From positions 2,331,520 through 2,395,519 of the forward strand of contig NZ_CP073748.1 in the NCBI RefSeq assembly GCF_024398035.1: a stretch of 64,000 bases of DNA, read 5' to 3'. Each line of letters starts with the position of its first letter. Within the stretch, counting starts at the first letter, position 1. The position numbers and the translations under genes are program-made. Of the stretch, positions 31,439 through 39,149 are shown in pieces. The stretch is from Kordiimonas sp. SCSIO 12603 (lineage in GTDB: Bacteria > Pseudomonadota > Alphaproteobacteria > Sphingomonadales > Kordiimonadaceae). The notes beneath the pieces were generated by a model, which searched no databases, was not told the origin of the DNA, and saw only the letters and a program-made list of their open reading frames with translations.

Positions 31439-32884
31439 ATGAGTTTTACACTTGCCATTGTTGGTCGCCCCAACGTGGGCAAATCTACTTTGTTTAACCG
31501 TTTGGTTGGCAAGAAACTGGCGATTGTTGATGACACACCAGGTGTTACACGCGATCGCCGTGCCGGATACGGTAATATTGCAGATCTGAAATTTGATTTG
31601 ATTGATACCGCGGGCCTTGAGGAAGGCGCGCCAGGTTCTTTATCAGACCGTATGCGACAACAGACTCGCCAGGCTGTAGATGAAGCAGATGTAGCTTTAA
31701 TGCTCTATGATGCTCGCCACGGTGTAACACCAATGGATGAGCATTTTGCCGAATGGCTTCGTCGCACGCGTACACCAGTTATTTTGTGCGCTAACAAATG
31801 CGAAAGTAAAGCTGCAAATACCGGCATTTATGAAGCTTACGGGCTTGGCCTTGGTGATCCTATCCCGCTTTCTGCTGAACACGGCGAAGGCCTTGGAGAG
31901 CTCTATCAGGCAGTGGTTGACGCTCTTAGAGACCAGGGTATTGACCCATATGCTCATGAAGCTGAAGAAGCTGAGCAAGAGGAAAAGAAAGAATTCCAAG
32001 GCCCGGTTGAAGGCGATCTTGAGTACGAATTCGAAGACAAAGAAGCGGATGAAGAAGAAGGTCGTCCACTTCGTCTTGCGATTGTTGGGCGTCCAAACGC
32101 AGGTAAATCTACTCTTATTAACCATCTGGTTGGTGAAGATCGTTTGATTACGGGCCCTGAAGCCGGACTTACCCGTGATTCTATTTCCGTTGATTGGGAA
32201 TGGGAGGGCTTACCAGTTAAGCTCTTTGATACAGCCGGTATGCGCAAGCGAGCCCGTGTGAACGATAAGGTGGAAAAACTCTCTGTTGCTGATGGCCTTC
32301 GTGCTGTTCAGTTTGCGGAGGTTGTTGTTCTGTTGATCGATGCCGAACTTGGTATAGAGCGTCAGGACCTGAAGATCGCAGAACTGGTGGTACGTGAAGG
32401 GCGTGGTCTTGTGATTGCTCTCAACAAATGGGATGTAATTGACGACCGCCTGAAGGTTATTCGTCAGATGAAAGATACCCTGACGAAAAGCCTGCCACAG
32501 CTAAAAGGCGTGAAGGTTGTGAATTTCTCAGCGCTTACAGGGAAGGGCACTCAGCACCTTATGCCTGCGGTCGCGGAAGCTTATGAGCTGTGGAATGCAC
32601 GTATTCCAACGGCAGCCTTTAACCAGTGGCTTGTTGACACGCTTGATAAGCACCCAGCACCATCTGTTGCGGGTCGACGTATTAAAATTAGATATGGTGC
32701 CCAGGTAAAAACACGTCCACCAACCTTTATGCTCTTCTGTAACCGCCCTGATGATTTACCTGACAGCTATCTCAGGTACTTGGAGAATGAGCTTCGTAAG
32801 GATTTTGATCTGCCAGGTGTGCCATTCCGTATGGTGTTGAAAAAAGGTGCAAACCCATACGAAAGCAGACGTAAAAAACGCTAA
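31439..32884 (+). CDS. der: Ribosome-assembly GTPase Der (EngA)
   Basis: Der is an essential GTPase needed for 50S maturation. Its 481 residues hold two tandem G domains with P-loops GRPNVGKST (about 10) and GRPNAGKST (about 218), each with DTAG and N/TKxD-type motifs (ANKCES in the first is variant; LNKWD in the second), plus a C-terminal KH-like domain. The linker between G domains is long and strongly acidic (about 175-210). The ATG at 31439 is preferred to a GTG at 31430 because of the AGG spacing. It closes the YfgM-BamB-Der run. Confidence 0.96.
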   Translation: MSFTLAIVGRPNVGKSTLFNRLVGKKLAIVDDTPGVTRDRRAGYGNIADLKFDLIDTAGLEEGAPGSLSDRMRQQTRQAVDEADVALMLYDARHGVTPMDEHFAEWLRRTRTPVILCANKCESKAANTGIYEAYGLGLGDPIPLSAEHGEGLGELYQAVVDALRDQGIDPYAHEAEEAEQEEKKEFQGPVEGDLEYEFEDKEADEEEGRPLRLAIVGRPNAGKSTLINHLVGEDRLITGPEAGLTRDSISVDWEWEGLPVKLFDTAGMRKRARVNDKVEKLSVADGLRAVQFAEVVVLLIDAELGIERQDLKIAELVVREGRGLVIALNKWDVIDDRLKVIRQMKDTLTKSLPQLKGVKVVNFSALTGKGTQHLMPAVAEAYELWNARIPTAAFNQWLVDTLDKHPAPSVAGRRIKIRYGAQVKTRPPTFMLFCNRPDDLPDSYLRYLENELRKDFDLPGVPFRMVLKKGANPYESRRKKR

Positions 32885-32944
32885 TAAATAACTAATTCGG
32901 TTATATTTTTTGACCTAAAACCCGAACGCGATATAGTCAGGGCT

Positions 32945-33901
32945 ATGAAAAAGTTCCTCACATTTATCGTTTTCGGGTTTTTATCGTCTGGCGTAATTGC
33001 GGAAGATAAAAATATTACTTTCGCTACTGACTGGAAAGCTCAGGCTGAGCATGGTGGGTTTTATCAGGCTGTGGCAAAAGGCTTGTACAGAAAATATGGA
33101 TTGAATGTTCGTATTCGGCCGGGCGGCCCGCAAACTGATAATCCTCGTTTAATGGCAGCAGGTGCGCTTGATATCGCCATTGCATCTAATAATTTTCAAC
33201 CTTTAAACCTCGTGGCTGCAGGGGCAGATGTGAAAGTAGTGATGACTACTTTTCAGAAGGACCCACAAGTCTTGATGGTTCATCCAGAAGTACAGGCATC
33301 CGGCTTTAAAGATTTTAAAGGCATGCCTATCTTTTTAGCTGATAGCGCGATTGCTACCTTCTGGCCTTGGCTTAAGTACAAATTTGGATATGAAGACCGT
33401 CAGATTAGGAAATATACATACTCTCTTGCTCCTTGGTTGGTAAATAAAGGGACAGTTCAGGAGGGGTATGTTTCTTCTGAACCGTTCTCTGCAGTGCAGG
33501 CGGGCGTCAAACCGAGGGTGTTCCTTTTTGCGGATGAGGGGTATCTGGGATACGCTGGTATGGTAATGGTTCGTTCAGAGTATCTTAATAGCAATAAGGA
33601 TGTAGTGAAGGCGTTTGTTCAAGCTTCCATTGAAGGGTGGCTAGATTACCTTTGGGGAGACCCTTCAGAAGCTAATAAACTTATTCTTGCCGATAATAAG
33701 GAAATGACCCCAGAGCTTATAGCCTTTTCAATCAATGCGATGCGAACCAATGAAATGCTTGGTAACAAGGAAAAATTGGGGCGTATGACGGATAAAAGAT
33801 GGAAAGATTTTCATGTTGAAATGAGCGAAATGGGTTTATTGCCCGAAAGTCTTGATGTTACAAAAGCTTACACGCTTGAATTTTTACCCACGACAGAGTA
33901 A
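32945..33901 (+). CDS. NMT1/THI5-like ABC substrate-binding protein
   Basis: A 318-residue periplasmic binding protein with a signal peptide (about 1-19, cleaved near VIAED). The N-terminal pattern TDWKAQAEHGGFYQAVAKG followed by GL-V-I-PGGP resembles the THI5/ThiY group that binds thiamine pyrimidine precursors such as formylaminopyrimidine. The ligand is not proven; related proteins bind sulfonates, nitrate or other small compounds. It is followed 9 bp later by its ATPase and then its permease. No thiamine riboswitch fits into the 60 bp upstream. Confidence 0.85.
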   Translation: MKKFLTFIVFGFLSSGVIAEDKNITFATDWKAQAEHGGFYQAVAKGLYRKYGLNVRIRPGGPQTDNPRLMAAGALDIAIASNNFQPLNLVAAGADVKVVMTTFQKDPQVLMVHPEVQASGFKDFKGMPIFLADSAIATFWPWLKYKFGYEDRQIRKYTYSLAPWLVNKGTVQEGYVSSEPFSAVQAGVKPRVFLFADEGYLGYAGMVMVRSEYLNSNKDVVKAFVQASIEGWLDYLWGDPSEANKLILADNKEMTPELIAFSINAMRTNEMLGNKEKLGRMTDKRWKDFHVEMSEMGLLPESLDVTKAYTLEFLPTTE

Positions 33902-33910
33902 CGCAATTAT

Positions 33911-34627
33911 ATGCTTAACTTGCTAAATGTTGGTTTTTCCTATGATAATACTGTCAACATTCTCTCTGACCTGTGTTTGTCGGTTGAAGAGGGGGAAGTC
34001 GTTGCCCTTTTAGGGCCCAGCGGATGTGGCAAGTCTACCTTATTACGTCTTATTTCGGGTTTATTAGAACCTTCTTCTGGTTCAATTAGTTATGACGGCA
34101 AACGTGATACAGCTTTTGTTTTTCAAGAACCTTCCTTAATGCCGTGGGCTACTGTTGAAGCAAATGTCAAATTACCGCTGAAGTTAAAGAATAATATTGA
34201 TAATCAATTGATTGCTGATGCTCTCGAAGCTGTAGAGTTAGCTGGTTTTGAAAAAAGATTTCCTGAAGCATTATCAGGCGGGCAAAAAATGCGTGTGTCA
34301 ATTGCAAGGGCACTTGTCGCTCAGCCAGATATTTTGCTGTTGGATGAACCATTTGCGGCGCTTGATGAAATTTTACGTTTTCAAATGAATAACTTAATAC
34401 TTAATCTTCAAGTAAAAAATAAACTAACCGTACTCTTCGTCACTCACAGTATCTATGAAGCTGCCTATCTTGCAGACAGGGTATTCATTATGAAAGACGG
34501 CATGGTTTCAGGCGAAGTAGCGCCACAATTGGATCGGTCATTAAAGCCTGATGAACAACGTACGTCGATTGAATTTATGAATGCGGCAAAGCAGATTGCT
34601 GAATTTCTGGCCGGAGAGGTGGTGTGA
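33911..34627 (+). CDS. ABC transporter ATP-binding protein
   Basis: The 238-residue nucleotide-binding subunit has Walker A GPSGCGKST, a Q-loop (FQEPSLMPW), signature LSGGQKMRVS, Walker B LLLDEPF and the switch His in VTHSIYEA. The sequence is of the TauB/SsuB/ThiZ type used by small-molecule importers. It sits between the binding protein and permease genes, and its stop overlaps the permease start, so the three form one operon and one importer. Confidence 0.93.
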   Translation: MLNLLNVGFSYDNTVNILSDLCLSVEEGEVVALLGPSGCGKSTLLRLISGLLEPSSGSISYDGKRDTAFVFQEPSLMPWATVEANVKLPLKLKNNIDNQLIADALEAVELAGFEKRFPEALSGGQKMRVSIARALVAQPDILLLDEPFAALDEILRFQMNNLILNLQVKNKLTVLFVTHSIYEAAYLADRVFIMKDGMVSGEVAPQLDRSLKPDEQRTSIEFMNAAKQIAEFLAGEVV

Positions 34628-35379
34628 TGCGAGTGGCACTACCAATTAGCGCACTAATTGTTCTTTTAGCGTTCTGGGAATGGTATGTAGCTTACGCGGG
34701 AATACCTAAATTTGTGCTTCCTGCGCCGTCACTCATTTATGCTTCTCTGGTATCGAACTTGTCGGATTTATTGTGGGCAGGGTTATCTACCCTTGAGGTT
34801 ACTTTAAAGGCACTTTTTGTAGCGGCTATCAGTGGTATATTATTTGCACTTCTATTTAGCATCAGCAGACGGTTTGAAATGACTGTATATCCATTTGCCG
34901 TCATTCTTCAGGTAACGCCAATAATAGCTATAGCGCCGCTTGTGATCATATGGGTTGGTATTGATAATGTTGATTTAGCACAGGTCATAATTGCATGGCT
35001 GGTAGCCTTTTTTCCAATTTTGGCCAATATGTCCGCAGGGCTAAAATCGGTTGATCAGAACTTGCAGGATATTTTTACTCTGTATGGTGCTAACCGGTGG
35101 CAGCGTTTTTGGCTCCTTTTGTGGCCATCTTCCATGCCGTATTTGCTTGCTAGTTTAAAGGTAAGTGGGGGGTTAGCTCTTATTGGCGGGGTTGTAGCTG
35201 AGTTTGTTGCAGGTTCTGGTGCTTCGGCTGGGCTTGCTTGGCGCATCATCGAGGCTGGCAATAGGCTCAATATTGAGAAAATGTTTGCCGGTCTCTTGAT
35301 CCTTGCTTTAATGGGGATGGCTATATTTTACTTCTTTGCTTTTTTGGAAAACCTTTGGCTTAAGCGATCTAAAGCCTGA
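34627..35379 (+). CDS. ABC transporter permease
   Basis: A 250-residue inner-membrane permease with about six helices and the EAA-type loop (residues near LQDIFTLYGANRWQRFW). It belongs with TauC/SsuC/ThiX permeases. The start is either ATG at 34627 (TGATG overlap with the upstream stop) or GTG at 34624 (GTGA overlap); GGAGAGG just upstream serves both. It completes the three-gene importer. Confidence 0.92.
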   Translation: MRVALPISALIVLLAFWEWYVAYAGIPKFVLPAPSLIYASLVSNLSDLLWAGLSTLEVTLKALFVAAISGILFALLFSISRRFEMTVYPFAVILQVTPIIAIAPLVIIWVGIDNVDLAQVIIAWLVAFFPILANMSAGLKSVDQNLQDIFTLYGANRWQRFWLLLWPSSMPYLLASLKVSGGLALIGGVVAEFVAGSGASAGLAWRIIEAGNRLNIEKMFAGLLILALMGMAIFYFFAFLENLWLKRSKA

Positions 35380-35433
35380 TTTGTTCGTAAATATTCTTGC
35401 TGTATTAGTAAATAAACGGTAGCTAGCATCATT

Positions 35434-36462
35434 ATGTTTCAAACACACGATAGAGATAGGCGGGCCGTTGGTTATTGGCTCCTGTTTATGGCATTCATCA
35501 TCTTTGTGATGGTGGTTGTGGGTGGCGCTACGCGCCTGACGGAATCCGGGCTTTCCATGGTAAATTGGAACCCTGTAACGGGCGCGCTTCCACCGATGTC
35601 TGAAGCAGAATGGATGGACGAATTCAACGACTACAAAGCTAGCCCAGAATATAAGCTTAAAAACGCAGGAATGAGTCTGGAAGATTTCAAAGGTATTTTC
35701 TATTGGGAATGGGGTCACCGTCTTCTTGGGCGGTTGATTGGCGTTTTCTTTTTTGTGCCATTCGCTTGGTTTTGGGCTAAAGGAAGAATTCCTAGTGGTT
35801 ATAAGCCGCGTCTGGTTGTTTTATTTGTTCTCGGGGGGCTTCAGGGCCTTCTTGGCTGGTATATGGTAAAATCTGGTTTGGTAGATGAACCAGCAGTAAG
35901 CCATTACCGCCTTACAGCTCACCTCTCGCTCGCGTTATTTTTGTTCGCAGCTATTCTTTGGACAGGGCTTTCACTTTTGAATCCAAGACCTTCACGTACG
36001 GAATCTGGTGTGAAGCGATTAACGCACATAGCTATGCTGGTACTGGTTCTTCAGCTCGTTATGGGCGCACTGGTCGCGGGCCTGAAAGCAGGGCATATAT
36101 TTAATACTTGGCCGCTCATGGGGGAAACATTTGTTCCTGATGGATTGCTGGGGCTTGAACCAGCTTGGCGAAACTTCTTCGATAATGCTGTTACTGTACA
36201 ATTTGATCACCGGATTGGAGCTTATGTCCTCACGGGCTTGATGTTTGTTATTTTGATAGCAGTGAGGAAATCTGTGTATCAGATAAAGGCTGCTGCATAC
36301 CTCTTTGGTTTATCCGTGCTATTGCAAATGGCCCTTGGAATCATCATGTTATTAAATTATGTGCCTGTATCGTGGGGAACGGCCCACCAAGGCGGCGGCG
36401 TACTTGTGCTTGCGGCTTTGATAAATTTAATGCACATACAACGGCGGGGAGAGGCTAAATGA
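35434..36462 (+). CDS. ctaA: Heme A synthase (COX15/CtaA type 2)
   Basis: CtaA oxidises the C8 methyl of heme O to make heme A for aa3-type cytochrome oxidase. The 342-residue membrane protein has about eight helices. The family signature GGATRLTESGLSMVNW at its first loop and conserved His in WGHRLLGR, YRLTAHLS, FDHRIGAY and TAHQGGG match heme-ligating positions. This implies that the organism uses heme A oxidases, although no oxidase gene is in the window. It overlaps cutA by 4 bp (ATGA). Confidence 0.95.
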   Translation: MFQTHDRDRRAVGYWLLFMAFIIFVMVVVGGATRLTESGLSMVNWNPVTGALPPMSEAEWMDEFNDYKASPEYKLKNAGMSLEDFKGIFYWEWGHRLLGRLIGVFFFVPFAWFWAKGRIPSGYKPRLVVLFVLGGLQGLLGWYMVKSGLVDEPAVSHYRLTAHLSLALFLFAAILWTGLSLLNPRPSRTESGVKRLTHIAMLVLVLQLVMGALVAGLKAGHIFNTWPLMGETFVPDGLLGLEPAWRNFFDNAVTVQFDHRIGAYVLTGLMFVILIAVRKSVYQIKAAAYLFGLSVLLQMALGIIMLLNYVPVSWGTAHQGGGVLVLAALINLMHIQRRGEAK

Positions 36463-36785
36463 CAAAAGAAGATTGCGTTACAATTTATGTAACTGCTGAA
36501 AGTGAAGATGTTGCTGTTCATATATCAACTGCACTTGTTCGGGAAAAATTGATTGCTTGCGCTAATGTGCAAACAGGTATCAGGTCAATTTATGAATGGG
36601 ACGGTGTTATCCAACTGGATAATGAAGTAGCGGTCACAATGAAGACAGTAGCATCTCACGTTGATGCTGTAATTTCGAAGGTGAAAGAAATGCACAGCTA
36701 CGGTGTTCCGTGCATTACAGTTTCACCTATTGTAGACGGCAATCCTGAATATCTAGAATGGGTTGCAAGACAGACGAAAGCTTAA
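36459..36785 (+). CDS. cutA: Divalent-cation tolerance protein CutA
   Basis: A 108-residue trimeric small protein of the CutA family, linked in E. coli to copper tolerance but of unclear biochemical role. The conserved ACANV segment with its Cys, the following IYEWDG and the C-terminal YLEWV are present. The start overlaps the ctaA stop by 4 bases, so translation is coupled. Its stop overlaps that of the convergent nitrilase-like gene by 4 bases. Confidence 0.93.
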   Translation: MTKEDCVTIYVTAESEDVAVHISTALVREKLIACANVQTGIRSIYEWDGVIQLDNEVAVTMKTVASHVDAVISKVKEMHSYGVPCITVSPIVDGNPEYLEWVARQTKA

Positions 36786-37927
36786 GAGTTTTTATCAAGC
36801 CATAAATTATAGATAGCGGCACCTTCAGAACCGGTTTTCCCGATATGAAGAGTGCCGTTTTCTATAATAAGAGCATGACCATTGCCTTGTTGCTCCCAAA
36901 GTTTCCCTTTTAAAAATACTGTCATTCCCCACTTTATGCCATATTTCGCGGCTTTTGCGGGGAATGCATATTTTATCCACGCTTCACCTTCGGTTATTTG
37001 GCCAACATCACTGTGCCATGAAGCATATTCTTCATGTTCGCCTGCTGTGTATCCCTGCCACGGTGCATCCCATTGAATGCCTTCCAAATAAGCAGGCACC
37101 AGCAATAAATGAACACCTTGTGAAGCCATAAAAGCATTAGTGTCTTCAAACCAGCTATCAGCACAGATAAGAACACCGAAATCTATGCTGTCTCTCTTGA
37201 AGGTCGGAAGGAATTTAGAGGATGAAGCGGTTGTGAAACCAGTTTCGCTTGGTATTGGGTAAACCTTACGAATGGCATCCACTTGTGCTTTTCCGTCTGG
37301 GCCGAACACGAAACCAGTATTAAAAATAGGCCCATGCCCATATGTAAGTGCGTTAGGATAAACGCCTGGTGTCATAAGCGCGCTTGAGCCAGCTACAATA
37401 GTTACGCCGTATTTTTTGGAGAGATTGCTGAAGACAGTATTTATAGCTCTTGCAGTTTGTTTGGTTTGTGTCCGAAGGAAAGCCGCGGAAACATTATCTG
37501 TATTATCAAAAATATAGAGGTTCTTCAGAAATTGTAGAAGATTTTGAAAAATAAGTGGCCGCATTGCAGCGAATGTCGAGCTAGCATTATATACTCGTGT
37601 GCCAGAATTTGTGGCTGCGAGCCAAGTTCCGATGTGCTCTGGCAGCAGTATAATAGTGCCTTCGTTTATCCAGCCTTTACCTTGTGCTTCTTTTATGTAA
37701 CCACCAATTTTGGCTTCGAAGCGGGCCGGGGTGGCATAATCAAGGGGCACCATAAAAGGTTCTATGCCGACAACGTTTCCCTTTTGAGTATTTGTGCCAA
37801 AACTCTCAGTATGTTGGAGATATAACTCCGACTGAGTGCCAAGGTCAGGTGTGAAACCCGGCCAAAATAGATAAAAGGCGACCGCAAATACGGCCGCCAG
37901 TACAGTAAGTGTTTTCTTAAATTTCAT
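36782..37927 (-). CDS. Membrane-anchored nitrilase-superfamily hydrolase
   Basis: A 381-residue protein with an N-terminal hydrophobic anchor or signal (about 6-24). The nitrilase-fold catalytic residues can be placed: Glu97 in LLPEHIG, Lys221 in IRKVYPIPSE and Cys255 in VLICADSWF. These suggest an active carbon-nitrogen hydrolase facing the periplasm; the substrate is unknown, and amidase and N-acyltransferase activity are both possible in the superfamily. It follows the oxidoreductase gene by 8 bp on the minus strand. Confidence 0.8.
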   Translation of the reverse strand: MKFKKTLTVLAAVFAVAFYLFWPGFTPDLGTQSELYLQHTESFGTNTQKGNVVGIEPFMVPLDYATPARFEAKIGGYIKEAQGKGWINEGTIILLPEHIGTWLAATNSGTRVYNASSTFAAMRPLIFQNLLQFLKNLYIFDNTDNVSAAFLRTQTKQTARAINTVFSNLSKKYGVTIVAGSSALMTPGVYPNALTYGHGPIFNTGFVFGPDGKAQVDAIRKVYPIPSETGFTTASSSKFLPTFKRDSIDFGVLICADSWFEDTNAFMASQGVHLLLVPAYLEGIQWDAPWQGYTAGEHEEYASWHSDVGQITEGEAWIKYAFPAKAAKYGIKWGMTVFLKGKLWEQQGNGHALIIENGTLHIGKTGSEGAAIYNLWLDKNS

Positions 37928-37935
37928 CTGTTGCC

Positions 37936-38943
37936 TTATTCATCAGCAAATTTAATCACCTGCTTACCGAAGTTTTTACCGCTCAACATATCAATGAAGG
38001 CTTGAGGTGCGTTTTCGATACCTTCAGCTACACTTTCACGGTACTTAAGCTTGCCTTCGGCGATCCATTTAGCTCCAACACCAATCCATTCCCTGCACAA
38101 ATCAGGGTAATTGGAGACGATAAAGCCCTGCATTTTCACACTGCGGCCTACAAGCATAACCATATTGCGAGGGCCAGCAGGCATATCTTCCAGCGTTGCG
38201 TTATAATTGGCAATCATACCACAAAGCGCAACACGAGAATTGAAATTCAAGTTATTGATAACGGCTTCAAGAATAGGGCCACCAACATTTTCAAAATAAA
38301 CATCAATGCCCTTTGGGTTAGAGGCTTTTACAGCTTTATAAACATCTTCGGTTTTATAGTTGAAAGCCTCATCAAAGCCGAGTTCTTTTAGGTAGGCTAC
38401 TTTGTCGTCGCTGCCAGCGCTGCCAGCCACATGACAGCCCATGTTTTTACCAATTTGACCAACTACCTGCCCAACGGCACCTGATGCAGCTGAAACAAAG
38501 AGTTGATCGCCTTCTTTGAGTTCAGCCACGCCCTTAAGGCCTACATAAGCTGTCATACCAGGCATGCCTAAAACGCCAAGGTAATAGGAAAGAGGCGCTA
38601 GCCCAGGCTGGATTTCCTGAAAGCCTGTGCCGTCAGTTACCATATAGTTTGCCCATAGCCCCATGCCCGTTACGTAGGCGCCTTCTTTAAACGGTCCTCC
38701 GTTTGAAGCGATAACTTTTGCTACAATACCTGCCTGACAAGCTTCCCCGATTTGAAAAGGCGGTACATAGCTTTTCGCATCATTCATACGTCCACGCATA
38801 TAAGGATCAACAGACATATAGATGGTTTGAAGAAGTACTTCACCTTCAGCAGGCTCAGGCATAGCAGCATTTGCCAGCTCAAAGTTATCTGTTGTCGGCC
38901 AGCCATTTGGGCGGCTTTTAAGTAAAATCTGTTGGTTGCTCAT
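37936..38943 (-). CDS. NADP-dependent MDR oxidoreductase (CurA/PTGR-like)
   Basis: A 335-residue medium-chain dehydrogenase/reductase without the structural zinc motif. The N-terminal SRPNGWPTTDNFEL and YMSVDPYMRGRM are typical of the leukotriene B4 dehydrogenase/curcumin reductase branch, which reduces alkenal or enone double bonds with NADPH. The Rossmann motif is VSAASGAVGQVVGQ. The natural substrate is unknown; detoxification of reactive alkenals is a reasonable guess. Probably co-transcribed with the nitrilase-like gene. Confidence 0.9.
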   Translation of the reverse strand: MSNQQILLKSRPNGWPTTDNFELANAAMPEPAEGEVLLQTIYMSVDPYMRGRMNDAKSYVPPFQIGEACQAGIVAKVIASNGGPFKEGAYVTGMGLWANYMVTDGTGFQEIQPGLAPLSYYLGVLGMPGMTAYVGLKGVAELKEGDQLFVSAASGAVGQVVGQIGKNMGCHVAGSAGSDDKVAYLKELGFDEAFNYKTEDVYKAVKASNPKGIDVYFENVGGPILEAVINNLNFNSRVALCGMIANYNATLEDMPAGPRNMVMLVGRSVKMQGFIVSNYPDLCREWIGVGAKWIAEGKLKYRESVAEGIENAPQAFIDMLSGKNFGKQVIKFADE

Positions 38944-39149
38944 ATCTATAAACCCATGTTTTGAATTGTTATGGCGTGAATTAGACTTAACCGATCAAAA
39001 AGCAAGGTGTCGTTACGGAGGTCTTTGAGGGAATTAACCAAACATAAAGCGGTAGTATCCATACTTAGCCGGTGATGAATTTAGGTTTTTAGTAGTTTTA
39101 TATTTGTTGGCTGTGTTCCGAGTTGAAGCATTTCAGGGATGAGCACCAA

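Noticed and set aside
31697-32125. Open frame of 142 codons antisense to der, and a similar long frame on the sense strand at 31737-32147
   Set aside because: Both are shadows of the acidic, codon-biased linker and G domain of der; no start signals and low-complexity translations.
32885-32944. Thiamine (TPP) riboswitch upstream of the THI5-like importer
   Set aside because: The gap is only 60 bp and contains none of the conserved TPP-box sequence.
39034-39048. Near-match to a CtrA box (TTAA-N7-TAAA) upstream of the hybrid kinase
   Set aside because: One half-site is imperfect and the region is AT-rich, so a chance match is likely; the motA site is exact.
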